The notes under the pieces: generated by a model
Seen by the model: the letters and a program-made list of their open reading frames with translations, nothing else
The model's database searches: none
Told to the model about the DNA's origin: nothing
DNA from: Armatimonadota bacterium
Lineage (GTDB): Bacteria > Armatimonadota > Zipacnadia > Zipacnadales > FEN-943
Direction of reading: 5' to 3'
NCBI GenBank assembly: GCA_026419655.1
Contig: JANZZA010000274.1
Location: 1 to 34,890, forward strand
Length of the DNA stretch: 34,890 nt
Translations under genes and position numbers: made by a program
Shown here: positions 25,701-34,143 of the stretch, in pieces
Numbering within the stretch: position 1 is the first letter of the stretch
Layout of the letters: each line of letters opens with the position of its first letter

Positions 25701-25719
25701 CGGTTAACTGGCCCGTGCA

Positions 25720-25863
25720 ATGAAAACAGTCCGAGAATGCTTAGCTAAAGCACTTGGCGAAAAGGCTTCTCAAAGCACATTACTCGGAAAAGCCTTATCT
25801 CCGAATGCTTGTGTTCTTGCCATGCCTTTTGATGCGAAATCAGGAAAGATAACCGCTCAGTGA
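25720..25863 (+). CDS. Possible 47-residue small ORF in AT-rich island
   Basis: The frame ATG AAA ACA ... TGA gives a soluble-looking peptide starting MKTVRECLAKALGEKASQ and ending DAKSGKITAQ. Codons end mostly in A or T, unlike neighbouring genes. No ribosome site is seen, and the bases also fold into hairpins. It could be a small gene, a leader peptide or chance. I list it because it fills the only AT-rich gap in the window. Confidence 0.2.
   Translation: MKTVRECLAKALGEKASQSTLLGKALSPNACVLAMPFDAKSGKITAQ
25731..25796 (+). ncRNA. Predicted multi-hairpin leader structure
   Basis: CCGAG (25731-25735) can pair with CTCGG (25783-25787). Inside, TGCTT/AAGCA (25738-25752), a short CTT/AAG, and GCTT/AAGC (25765-25776) can form three hairpins. 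An alternative AAGGCTT/AAGCCTT stem (25762-25768 with 25790-25796) excludes two of these. Switching pairings are typical of regulatory leaders, but no known riboswitch class is recognised. It lies about 150 bases ahead of the GlcD-GlcE start. Confidence 0.25.
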
Positions 25864-25943
25864 TGCCTGCGGCAGCGGAGCTAAGAAACAAGTGAAGGAG
25901 CAGGGCCAGCGGCGTGAGAGGCATTACCGTGAGCTGAGAAGAT

Positions 25944-28460
25944 ATGGCTTCGCGCTTTCCGCCCCAGCGCGTGGAAGTTATCAAGAAGGCCCTCCTTGGT
26001 TTCCTTCCACTCGACGGCGTTCTTTGGCGGCCGCGGGAGCTTGAAGTCTACAGTTACGACGCTGCTCGGGACGTGCACCGGCCGGACCTGGTGGTCCTGC
26101 CGCGTACCACCGAAGAAGTATTGGCCGCGGTTGCCGTCTGCCGTGACTTTGGCGTGCCGGTGACTCCGCGGGGCTCCGCTACTTCGTTGTCAGGTGGGCC
26201 AGTACCGGTCCGTGGTGGGGTAGTACTTAGCTTGACGCGCATGAACCGCATCCTGGAGATTGACGAGGGGAACTTGCGCGCGGTCGTCCAGCCCGGCGTC
26301 ATTAACCAGGACCTGGCCGACGAAGTTGCGCGTCGTGGGCTTATGTACGCTCCTGACCCTGCCAGCCAGATTGCTTGCAGCCTGGGCGGCAACGTGGCGG
26401 AGAATGCGGGCGGCCCCCATTGCCTGAAATACGGCGTCACGGCCAACCATGTCACTGGTCTGGTCGCCGTGACTGCTGATGCCTCCCTGTTGCGCCTGGG
26501 CGGCCAGGAATTGCTATCGCCAGGTCTTGATTTGCGCGGCCTCCTTATCGGCAGCGAAGGTACGCTCGCCGTGGTGACGGAGATTACTTGCAGATTGCTA
26601 CCTGCGCCGCCCGCGGTGGTGGCAGCTCTGGCGTGTTTCGCTAGCGTCGAAGATGCGGCCGACGCTGTCTCAGACATCATTGCCGCTGGCATGCTTCCGG
26701 CCACTATCGAGATGATTGACCGCACGGTCATCCAGGCCATCGAGATGTACGACCGCATCGGGTATCCGCAGGACGTAGAAGCCGTGCTTGTGCTTGAGGT
26801 GGATGGTCTCCCCGGCGCCGTGGCCGCCCAGGTGACCGTGGTCGAGGAAATCTGCCGGGCCCGGCGGGCGCTACGTTTCGAGTGGGCGGAGGCCGAGGCA
26901 GAACGTGAGCGTCTCTGGCGTGGCCGCAAGGGTGCAACCGCTGCTCTATCCTTCCTGGCGCCGGCCAAGCTCAGCACTGATGTGTCGGTGCCGCGTAGCC
27001 GCCTGGCCGAAGCTCTCTCCCAGGTTGCCGAAATCTCTCGCCGTTTCGACATCCCCATCGGCAACGTTTTCCATGCAGGCGACGGCAATCTTCATCCCCA
27101 GGTGCTTTTTGACCCTCGCGATCCGGATCAGGTGCGCCGCGCTACGGCCGCCGACGAGGCCATCACAGAAATGGCCTTGCGATTCGGCGGTGTCATCACG
27201 GGCGAGCATGGGATCGGGTCCGAGAAGCGCAAGTTCATGCCCCTCGCCTACACTGAAGACGAGCTGCGGGCCATGGCATGGGTGAAAGAGGCCTTCGACC
27301 CTGCTGGCATTCTCAACCCCGATAAGGTTTTGCCGGAGTTTAGCCCAGAGAAGCCGCCGGCCCGCGTTGACCCTGCAGGGACCTCGGGCCTACGAGAAGG
27401 CTTTGCGCGCCCGCAGTCCCTGGACGAGGTCGCCTCAATCCACCGTGCCTGCGAGGAGACGGCACACCGGCTAAACGTGTCTGCTCACTCCTTGATGCAT
27501 TCCGACGACGCCCTGGACGTTGACCTGTCTTGCCTTACGGGCGTTGTTGCTTATGATCCCGGAAACCTCACCGTTACCGTCCGCGCTGGCACGCCCATCG
27601 AAGAACTCCAGCAGGTTCTGGCTGAGTCTCGCCAGACCATTGGGGCCTGGCGAAGGCTCTCGGGCACCTCCGTCGGTGCTCTCGCTGCAACGGCGTGGCC
27701 AACGGCGGCCATTTCTCGTTACGGGGGGGCCCGCGATTTCATTCTGGGGATGACGGTTGTGGTGCGGGGGCGACTGTTGCGGCTTGGCAGCTCATGTGTA
27801 AAAAACGCTTCCGGCTATGCCCTGGAAAGGCTGTTTACGGGTAGCTTTTCCTGCCTGGGTGTGATTGCGGAGGTTACGCTGCGCACTCATCCTTTGCCCG
27901 ACGCCGAACAATCCCTGGTGCTTGTCGGTGCCGGGGAAGCCCTGCGCGCTTTTGTCGCCTGGCTACTTGTGTCCCCCTTGCCGTTTGAGCACGTCATTGT
28001 GAGACCTCTTGACGGCGACGGTTGTGCCCAGTGGTGCATTCAAGTGGCCGTCAGTGGTTTTGGGGCAGAGGTGCAAGAGGCTCTCTCTATCTTGCGGCCA
28101 GTGGCCAGGGATTGTGGTCTTGTCTGGGCCGATTCGTGTTTCCTTTCCTTCCCGCCGTCGGCTGACGTTCCTGGTCTGGGGGCCAGCCAAGAATCTCCAC
28201 CGGTGTTTTTTTGCTATCCGTTGCGCATGGCGCTCGACGAGGCGTTGCGGCTTCGTGAAAGGCTGCAGGAGTATTGGCCCCTGGCGGGCATCTTGCGTAC
28301 AGCGTCTACTGGCGAAACAATCAGTTCTTACCGTCTGGCCACTTCAGCCGAGGACCTATTTGTGAATCACCCGGCGGCCGAGACTGCTATTCTGACCCGG
28401 CTCAAGTCGCGCTTCGACCCCTTCTGCATCCTGCCGCCCTGGTTTTCCAGTGGAGCATGA
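25944..28460 (+). CDS. GlcD-GlcE fusion FAD-dependent 2-hydroxyacid dehydrogenase
   Basis: The 838-residue protein joins two flavin-binding halves. Residues 1-460 are GlcD-like: LPRTTEEVLAAVAVCRDFGV, PRGSATSLSGG, PDPASQIACSLGGNVAENAG, HAGDGNLHPQVLFDP and GEHGIGSEKR. Residues about 475-838 are GlcE-like: VTVRAGTPIEELQQVL, RYGGARDFILGM, SCVKNASGYALERLFTGS and LGVIAEVTLRTHP. GlcD oxidises glycolate or D-lactate with FAD, and GlcE and GlcF pass electrons to the quinone pool. In E. coli the two are separate subunits, so a fusion fixes 1:1 stoichiometry. It is cytosolic, membrane-associated through GlcF. The ATG has only a weak GAGAAGAT site. The gene is followed at once by a terminator. Confidence 0.9.
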   Translation: MASRFPPQRVEVIKKALLGFLPLDGVLWRPRELEVYSYDAARDVHRPDLVVLPRTTEEVLAAVAVCRDFGVPVTPRGSATSLSGGPVPVRGGVVLSLTRMNRILEIDEGNLRAVVQPGVINQDLADEVARRGLMYAPDPASQIACSLGGNVAENAGGPHCLKYGVTANHVTGLVAVTADASLLRLGGQELLSPGLDLRGLLIGSEGTLAVVTEITCRLLPAPPAVVAALACFASVEDAADAVSDIIAAGMLPATIEMIDRTVIQAIEMYDRIGYPQDVEAVLVLEVDGLPGAVAAQVTVVEEICRARRALRFEWAEAEAERERLWRGRKGATAALSFLAPAKLSTDVSVPRSRLAEALSQVAEISRRFDIPIGNVFHAGDGNLHPQVLFDPRDPDQVRRATAADEAITEMALRFGGVITGEHGIGSEKRKFMPLAYTEDELRAMAWVKEAFDPAGILNPDKVLPEFSPEKPPARVDPAGTSGLREGFARPQSLDEVASIHRACEETAHRLNVSAHSLMHSDDALDVDLSCLTGVVAYDPGNLTVTVRAGTPIEELQQVLAESRQTIGAWRRLSGTSVGALAATAWPTAAISRYGGARDFILGMTVVVRGRLLRLGSSCVKNASGYALERLFTGSFSCLGVIAEVTLRTHPLPDAEQSLVLVGAGEALRAFVAWLLVSPLPFEHVIVRPLDGDGCAQWCIQVAVSGFGAEVQEALSILRPVARDCGLVWADSCFLSFPPSADVPGLGASQESPPVFFCYPLRMALDEALRLRERLQEYWPLAGILRTASTGETISSYRLATSAEDLFVNHPAAETAILTRLKSRFDPFCILPPWFSSGA

Positions 28461-28488
28461 AGGTCCCGGTGTCGGGTGGACCTTTTCT
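28460..28488 (+). terminator. Intrinsic terminator after the GlcD-GlcE gene
   Basis: AAGGTCC (28460-28466) pairs with GGACCTT (28478-28484) around an 11-base loop, followed by TTCT. The stem begins in the last base of the stop codon. It should end the message before the YbjN-like gene. Confidence 0.6.
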
Positions 28489-28590
28489 GTGAGGGAACCC
28501 GAAAAGACTGGTACCTAGCCTCTTTTCCCAAGCTTTTGCGGTGTCTCCGCCGCTTGTCTGCTGTTGGCCCTTTGATGGAGCAGCCGACAA

Positions 28591-29079
28591 TTAGTCACCA
28601 ACCAGGAGTCTCTCCAGCTCTTCCTTGTATTCGTCGGCCGTCGTTGTGAGTGTCTCGAAGACTGCCTTGAAGGCGTCATACCCGACGCCGTTTTCGGTGC
28701 TAAAGGTGAAAGTGATTCTTACTTCGCCGTAAGTTGGGTCCCATTCGAACTTGCCCACGTTCAGCTTCCAGTTCAGTTCCATGAGCCGGCGAAGCACCCT
28801 ATCACAGTTACGGTGGTCGGGCTTAACGGTCATGTAGTCGCTTATCACGATGAACGCGAGGGCGCTTTCGGTGTTCGCGATGACATAGGTATCGTAGTTG
28901 CCATGGTCACCAACCATGATCATGTGTGCGAATCCTTTCTCAGGGTCCGTCTCGTACTTCAGCCCCATTTGGTCCAGATATTTGGTCAGGTAGGGCAAAT
29001 CTACAGTCACCAGGGTTGCGGCCTGTGAGAAGGGCAACAAAACTACCAGCAAAACCAAGACTCCCACCGCCTTCTTCAT
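28591..29079 (-). CDS. Secreted YbjN-like domain protein
   Basis: The 162-residue product has a Sec signal peptide (MKKAVGVLVLLVVLLPFSQA) and one YbjN-like domain. That domain pairs with partners in type III-chaperone-like fashion. Visible landmarks are LDQMGLKYETDPEKGFAHM, YDTYVIANTESALAFIVISDY, LRRLMELNWKLNVGKFEWDP and EVRITFTFSTENG. YbjN proteins are linked to stress and motility phenotypes in E. coli, but no biochemical role is fixed. The signal peptide makes it unusual among YbjN proteins, which are mostly cytosolic. AAGGAGG lies seven bases ahead of the ATG at 29079. It stands in opposite orientation between the two glycolate-oxidase genes. Confidence 0.75.
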   Translation of the reverse strand: MKKAVGVLVLLVVLLPFSQAATLVTVDLPYLTKYLDQMGLKYETDPEKGFAHMIMVGDHGNYDTYVIANTESALAFIVISDYMTVKPDHRNCDRVLRRLMELNWKLNVGKFEWDPTYGEVRITFTFSTENGVGYDAFKAVFETLTTTADEYKEELERLLVGD

Positions 29080-29127
29080 CGCGGCTCCTCCTTGTCCAGC
29101 ATGTTGTGGGATGTTGCTCGCCCAGGG

Positions 29128-29133
29128 ATTATA
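29128..29133 (-). promoter_or_regulatory. Candidate -10 box for the YbjN-like gene
   Basis: A perfect TATAAT (minus strand) lies 49 bases ahead of the start codon, in the 11-base string TATAATCCCTG. A matching -35 is not visible (GGGCAG at the right distance), so an activator may be needed. The same 11 bases occur at 12251-12261. Confidence 0.4.
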
Positions 29134-29226
29134 CTCTGTCAGTTGCTCTTCTGCCCCATTTGCTTGCATTATCCATGCCGGGGTAGGTTATTGTGCTGCG
29201 GCAATCTCGGGTGGCTGAGAGAGCTA

Positions 29227-30594
29227 ATGAGCAACGAGGTCAAGGATAGGCGGGTTGGTCCGGATTATCCGGGCTGGCCTGATTACGCTGCTCGGGCCCT
29301 GGATGAACTGCTGCGATGTAACCGCTGTGGGTTTTGCGTAAGTGTGTGCCCTACGTATCGCGCTACGCAGAAGGAACTTTTTGTGGCCCGGGGGCGCAAT
29401 TTCCTTGCCGGCAAGCTTTTGGGTAGCCCGGGTACAGGTGTGGGGGACCAAGCCGAGCCCGTGGGCGAGGAGGATTTTGTCGAGCCGCTGTTTCAGTGTC
29501 TTCTTTGCGGTGCCTGCGAGGTGGTGTGCCGCAGCAGCGTTAAGACCAATGAAGTTATGGTGGCCACCCGCAGTCATCACTGGGAAAAACGTGGCCGTCC
29601 GGCTTTCCTGCGCTTATTCTTTGACCAGTTACTGGCCAATCCGCGCTTGCTAAGGCGTGTTGTGCGTCTCCTGGGACTGGGCAAGCGGTCGGGCCTCTCA
29701 TCACTGGCCCGCGGCCTTGGCCTGCTGCGTTGGATAAACGCCCGCCTCGCGACGGCCGATGAGCTTGTGGCGCAGGTGCCCCGCAGCTTCCTGCGCGACC
29801 GACTGCACCACCTGGGCTTCCGACGCGACAAAGTTGGCGCCGGCGGGGCACGGGCATGGGTCCTGCCGCGGCCCCATGGCGCCACCGGTCCTCGCCTTCT
29901 CTACTTTATTGGCTGCGGTACGGATTTGCAGCAACCCCAGGCTGGCGAGGCTGCTCTGCGCGTTCTCAACGCGGGCGGCTGTGAGCTGATAGTGCCGGAG
30001 CATCTGTGCTGCGGTCTGCCGCCCTTTTCCTATGGCGACCTTGATGCTGCGCGCTCCCTTGCGGCGCGAAACGTGGAACTACTTTCTGCCTTCGACGCAG
30101 AGGCTATCGTAACCGACTGTGGCAGTTGTTCAGCCTTCCTGTCACGCTACGGCGAGCTTCTTGGGCTTGGCGCAGCAGCTATTTCGGCAAAAGTTCGCGA
30201 CTTCACCCAGGTGGCAATGGGTCTGGCTCTGCCGCGGCTTTCAGGGCCTGTTCGCGTGACCTATCACGATCCGTGCCACTTGGTCCGGGGCAAGGGCGTG
30301 CGCGATGAACCGCGGGAGCTTTTGCGGCGCGCCGGCTGCGAGCTGGTCGAGCTTGCCGAGGCCGACTGGTGTTGTGGCGGCGCTGGCACCTATAACATCA
30401 TGCACCCAGAGCTTTCTCTGGCCGTGCTGGAGCGGAAGATGGCCAATATTGCGGCCACCGGAGCGCCTGTAGTGGCTACATCCTGCCCGGCCTGCATCAT
30501 TCAGCTAAGCTACGGGGCACGCCGTTTTGGGCCAAAGATAGAAGTCATGCACATAGCCCAGCTTCTGGCGCGAGGGGTGACCTTGGCTGACTGA
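29227..30594 (+). CDS. glcF: GlcF-like (Fe-S)-binding reductase subunit
   Basis: The 455-residue protein carries two ferredoxin-type [4Fe-4S] motifs: CNRCGFCVSVCP (C31, C34, C37, C41) and CLLCGACEVVC (C91, C94, C97, C101). Two CCG domains then follow, seen as HLCCGLPPFSYG with IVTDCGSCSAF and as YHDPCHLVRGKG with DWCCGGAGTYN. These are hallmarks of GlcF and related heterodisulfide-reductase-like subunits that pass electrons from the flavoprotein to quinone. The start at 29227 (MSNEVKDRR) follows GAGAGAG. The longer frame from 29092 is Cys/Leu-rich noise. It is separated from the GlcD-GlcE fusion by the oppositely oriented YbjN-like gene, so the two must be transcribed apart. Confidence 0.9.
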   Translation: MSNEVKDRRVGPDYPGWPDYAARALDELLRCNRCGFCVSVCPTYRATQKELFVARGRNFLAGKLLGSPGTGVGDQAEPVGEEDFVEPLFQCLLCGACEVVCRSSVKTNEVMVATRSHHWEKRGRPAFLRLFFDQLLANPRLLRRVVRLLGLGKRSGLSSLARGLGLLRWINARLATADELVAQVPRSFLRDRLHHLGFRRDKVGAGGARAWVLPRPHGATGPRLLYFIGCGTDLQQPQAGEAALRVLNAGGCELIVPEHLCCGLPPFSYGDLDAARSLAARNVELLSAFDAEAIVTDCGSCSAFLSRYGELLGLGAAAISAKVRDFTQVAMGLALPRLSGPVRVTYHDPCHLVRGKGVRDEPRELLRRAGCELVELAEADWCCGGAGTYNIMHPELSLAVLERKMANIAATGAPVVATSCPACIIQLSYGARRFGPKIEVMHIAQLLARGVTLAD

Positions 30595-30933
30595 TGCTGG
30601 GCTTTGCATTCGTCGCGCAAACGGTACGAAAACGGTTGCGAAGGCAGGCTCGGCGATTATCTTCTCAAGGGTCAGTGCTGCAAAAGCTGCAGTTGGCTTA
30701 CGCAGCGTGCAGAAACTAGGCAGTCCCCCACGGACCTTTTCTCTGATGTGCGTCTGGGACGCCGTAAAGCGACATTTGCGACAGCCTCCACAGGATTGCC
30801 CGTTGGGAAACAGACTCTTTCCGCCGCTTCACGTCCCGAAGGTGCTGCCACACGATCGCTGATGCCGTCGAACTTCACTGTGACCGACGTCATATTGCCT
30901 TCGAGACCGATTAGTTTCCCCTGCGGCCTGGTC
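30595..30933. other. Convergent intergenic region of 339 bases
   Basis: It lies between the GlcF stop (plus) and the GH106-like stop (minus). A 73-codon frame at 30672-30893 (minus), starting MTSVTVKFDG and preceded by GAAGGC, lies 40 bases past the hydrolase stop. I do not recognise it and do not call it a gene. No T-tailed hairpin is seen for either neighbour. Confidence 0.4.
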
Positions 30934-33900
30934 CTACCGTTCTCTGACGACTATACGTGCTGGGCCGGCCAGGCCTGCGGCGCGAGGATTCTTATCGAAG
31001 AGATTGGTCGCTGTGTTGGCTACTTCGACGCGGATTTCGTTGGCTCCGGCTTTGGCCAGTCCCGTAATGTCTACGGCCCATGGGCGCCAGAGCCGCACTC
31101 CGGCTTCCTGGCCGTTCACCACTACCCGACAGGAGTCGTAAACCCGGTCCAATTCCAGCGTCAGCCTGGCCCCAGAAGCGTATTTTGCAGCTATTTCAAC
31201 TCTTTGGCTGTATGCTGCTATGCCGGAGTAGTACGGATAGCCGTTTTCGTTCCACAGGCCGGTCATTGACGGCCGGGCTGGTTTCAGGACGCGGCCGTCT
31301 ACCTCGAAGCGCCCGATGATGTATGCCGGGCCGAAGAACCGCGGTATTTCTTCCAGTAGTGAGATCAGGGCTATCTGGAGAGTGTTCTCGCCGACGCGCA
31401 GATGTTCGTCCAGAGGTATCTCCAGGAAGTACGGGTCTACCCACGAGGACAATATAGGCGCTGGCAGAAGTTCTCCGTTTAGTAATACCTCAATGTTGCG
31501 GCGCCCGCTGAGAAAACCGACGTGTGACGGCAGCTCTGGCACCATGTCGTCTAGGACCAGCCGCAAGCCTTCGAGCCGTCCCTGCACCACGAAATGGGTT
31601 GTGTAGCTATTCGCCTGTCCCGGGAGGTTGGTGCCCAATTTTTCGCCGAGCTGCACGTCCCGCGGAGTAAATTGAAAGTCGTCGAGCACCAGCACGTTGG
31701 GACTGAGTGACTCGAAGTCCCACAGCTCGCCCAACTCTATCACGTTCACTACGCGGCCTTCGACAGGCAATGCTTTCCCACTCGGCTCAGCCTGCTCATC
31801 AATGACCAGGACTCTTGCCTCGCCGCCTTCCAGGGTCAAGTTCACGACGTGCCGGCCGTCCTCGATCCGCGGCGCAAGCTCCCGCGTCTGGCCGGTCTCC
31901 AGGTCCCATTCCTCGATGCGTCCGATAACTTCTTTCGGCCCGTGCCAGGTGACTTCCACGGGTTCGTGCTCGCGGCGGTTCATGGTGAAGAAAAGATGGG
32001 CCCGCCCGTCGGTGCGGTGACAGCAAATCACGTCTTCTGCTGCCTGGGCGTCGCTGCTTTCGACGATGATGTCCGGCTCCAGCATCGCGCCGAGGGTTTC
32101 AGCCAGCCAGGCCTGCACGTCGTTGACCTGGGCGGCGAATACGGCCTGTCCACCTGCATCGCTGCGGCCCTCGCGGCGCTGGTCGTCGCCGTCAGAAAAG
32201 ATTTCGGCCATTATCTCGCGCACGCGCTCGTCGTCGCCCCGACGGTCGGCTTCCAGCGGCAGGCAGCCCAAAGCCAGCACGTGCCCTCCCGAGCGGAAAA
32301 ACTGCAAGAGCTTCTCGGCCGCGAAACGCGAGATGACTTCCAGGGCTGGCAGGATGACCACGCGATACGTCTCACTGCTACCGTCAAAGCCGAGCACGCC
32401 GTCGCCAGTGCGGGCGCGCTCGAGCTGGCTCTCGTCCAGGTAGTCAAAGTCGTAATGCAGCCTCAGCAGCCGGTCGCTGAGTTGAGCATAGAGGCGGTCC
32501 TGAAGCAGGTCATGGTTCATTTGGCCGCTGCGCACCATGTTGAGTGCGACGGTCTTGACGGGCGACAGGATGGCCACGCCGCTGACGTGGTGCCCCTGCG
32601 TCTGCACCAGGCACACGCGTCCGATGTAGTCAGCCCATTTGCGATACCACGGCCAGAAGGGGGCATGATAAAACTCGCAGGGCGGCCAGTCGGTTTTCCG
32701 CAGTCCAACGAAACTATAGTAGAAGGCGTGTGGAATAATCATGTTCACGCCCAGGGCCGCCATGAAATTCAGGTCCAGACGCCGGTCAGCGAGAGTATGG
32801 CCGTGACCTGACGCGCCAAAAGCCTCAACCATCACTCGCGGCCGCCCCATGACGTGGGCCACCGACGATGCGCATTTGATGCCCAGCACGCGGAAGGGAT
32901 TGTCCTTCGTTCCGACTCCGTGGCCTAGATAATCCGCGCCCGGCCGGTGCATTTGCTCCAGGACCCGTGTCTGGTTGCCCTGCGTGCGCACCTGAGCAAA
33001 GAGCGGGTCTTCCAGTGTGTGGCCGATATATTCAAGTCCATGCTGACTGCACCAGGCAGAGAGTTGCTGGTGGTAGGCTTCTACGTACCACGACGAAACG
33101 GCATCAAAAAAGTCCAGCCGGACCTTGCGCCAGTCATCGCCCATCTCGTAGACCAGCTCGAGAAGCCTTGGGCGCAGGTCGTAGCCCTTGAGCCGCTCGA
33201 ACCTGGTGAAAAAGTCCCGTGTCCAGGGCAGCGTGATGCCTGGCAGGCGGCGGGCGGGGTTTTCCACAGTTCCGCGCACGGCCTCGTCGGAGAAGTATGC
33301 GTCATGAATCATCAGGCCAGGCTCGTCGGTGAACACACCCTTTATCGTGTCACCGAAGAACCGCTCGAAGCGGAGGTTCGGCTCATAGCAGGCCTCGAGA
33401 AACTTGCGCATGGCCGCCGGATTCATGGTGTCTATGTAGTAGCCGCGAAACCACGTCACGCGCTCGGCAACAGGGCACTCGAAGAACAGGGTGACCAGCC
33501 ACCTGCCGGGGGGTGCTGCCCACTTGAGCGCTCCGTCCGGCCCCATCTTGGCGCTGATGTCGCGGAAAGGCTCCGTTGGCAAGACCTGCCCGCGTTCGTC
33601 CTGCTGGTAATGGCTGGCCACCGCCGCGATAAGCGTGTTCTCTGCAGCCTCAATCTGGGCGCGAAAAGTGGCTCCTCCGGTCACGAAGAGCCGCTGGATG
33701 CGCAGATACCTCATCCGATTTTCTGGATATGGCCTGGTGAGCCGCCCGCCGAAAAACCCCGAAGGCCAGTTGTCTTCATCGTAGAGCCAGGCTTCCATGC
33801 CGTGGGCGGCCATTTCCTCCAGGCACACCTCCACCGCGTCAAGCCAGGCCTTCGACATGAAGGGAACCTTGAGGCCGTGGCGAGGATGAATAACCGCTCC

Positions 33901-34035
33901 GCCTACTCCTTTTGCAGCCATTTCCGCTATCTGGACGCGCAGCAGGTCGTGGTCCAGATGGTAGTTGAGGAACCAAAAAGGTTGGGGGCGGAAACTGTTT
34001 GGTGGGTCAAGAAAGGCTGCCTTAAGTTGCTCCAT
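30934..34035 (-). CDS. GH106-like glycoside hydrolase
   Basis: The 1033-residue protein begins with the pattern of GH106-type enzymes: RPQPFWFLNYHLDHDLLR, AKGVGGAVIHPRHG and AWLYDEDNWPSGFFGG (D86, E87, D88), then GVFTDEPGL. GH106 members hydrolyse alpha-L-rhamnosidic bonds. The C-terminal third has GH2-like beta domains (RVYDSCRVVVNGQEAGVRL, PWAVDITGLAKAGANEIRVEV) used for sugar recognition. There is no signal peptide, so it may act on imported oligosaccharides. I start at 34035 (MEQLKAAF), where AGGAG lies nine bases ahead. The frame is open to 34113, but that upstream part contains an inverted repeat and no good site. It is downstream of a DUF4432 gene, which suits a rhamnose-containing substrate. 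That substrate link is inferred. Confidence 0.82.
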   Translation of the reverse strand: MEQLKAAFLDPPNSFRPQPFWFLNYHLDHDLLRVQIAEMAAKGVGGAVIHPRHGLKVPFMSKAWLDAVEVCLEEMAAHGMEAWLYDEDNWPSGFFGGRLTRPYPENRMRYLRIQRLFVTGGATFRAQIEAAENTLIAAVASHYQQDERGQVLPTEPFRDISAKMGPDGALKWAAPPGRWLVTLFFECPVAERVTWFRGYYIDTMNPAAMRKFLEACYEPNLRFERFFGDTIKGVFTDEPGLMIHDAYFSDEAVRGTVENPARRLPGITLPWTRDFFTRFERLKGYDLRPRLLELVYEMGDDWRKVRLDFFDAVSSWYVEAYHQQLSAWCSQHGLEYIGHTLEDPLFAQVRTQGNQTRVLEQMHRPGADYLGHGVGTKDNPFRVLGIKCASSVAHVMGRPRVMVEAFGASGHGHTLADRRLDLNFMAALGVNMIIPHAFYYSFVGLRKTDWPPCEFYHAPFWPWYRKWADYIGRVCLVQTQGHHVSGVAILSPVKTVALNMVRSGQMNHDLLQDRLYAQLSDRLLRLHYDFDYLDESQLERARTGDGVLGFDGSSETYRVVILPALEVISRFAAEKLLQFFRSGGHVLALGCLPLEADRRGDDERVREIMAEIFSDGDDQRREGRSDAGGQAVFAAQVNDVQAWLAETLGAMLEPDIIVESSDAQAAEDVICCHRTDGRAHLFFTMNRREHEPVEVTWHGPKEVIGRIEEWDLETGQTRELAPRIEDGRHVVNLTLEGGEARVLVIDEQAEPSGKALPVEGRVVNVIELGELWDFESLSPNVLVLDDFQFTPRDVQLGEKLGTNLPGQANSYTTHFVVQGRLEGLRLVLDDMVPELPSHVGFLSGRRNIEVLLNGELLPAPILSSWVDPYFLEIPLDEHLRVGENTLQIALISLLEEIPRFFGPAYIIGRFEVDGRVLKPARPSMTGLWNENGYPYYSGIAAYSQRVEIAAKYASGARLTLELDRVYDSCRVVVNGQEAGVRLWRPWAVDITGLAKAGANEIRVEVANTATNLFDKNPRAAGLAGPARIVVRER

Positions 34036-34059
34036 CTTACACATCTCCTGCCATTGCGA

Positions 34060-34097
34060 ATACAAAGCCCGCCGTCGCACTGGCGGCGGGCTTGTAT
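34060..34097. repeat. Long inverted repeat between hydrolase and DUF4432 gene
   Basis: ATACAA-A-GCCCGCCG (34060-34074) pairs with CGGCGGGC-TTGTAT (34084-34097) except for one bulged A, around a nine-base loop. It may end the DUF4432 message, or fold in the 5' leader of the hydrolase. A short T-rich stretch follows on the minus strand, so an intrinsic terminator is possible. Confidence 0.55.
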
Positions 34098-34123
34098 ATA
34101 CTCTCCCCAACAAGGTTTTACAA
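34095..34123 (-). promoter_or_regulatory. Candidate promoter for the GH106-like gene
   Basis: On the minus strand TTGTAA (34123-34118) and TATATA (34100-34095) are separated by 17 bases. Transcription would begin near 34088, inside the inverted repeat, giving a leader of about 53 bases with the hairpin partly included. Confidence 0.35.
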
Positions 34124-34143
34124 GCAATGCTCTCGCCAAACCT

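Noticed and set aside
25731..25787. Cloverleaf-like fold that could suggest a tRNA
   Set aside because: Length, loop sizes and the absence of T-loop and anticodon features do not fit a tRNA.
29092..29226. N-terminal extension of the GlcF-like frame
   Set aside because: It is Cys/Leu-rich and overlaps the divergent promoter region. MSNEVKDRR with GAGAGAG upstream is the better start.
30672..30893. 73-codon minus-strand frame after the GH106-like gene
   Set aside because: It has a possible ribosome site, but composition and sequence give no support. It is left as intergenic.
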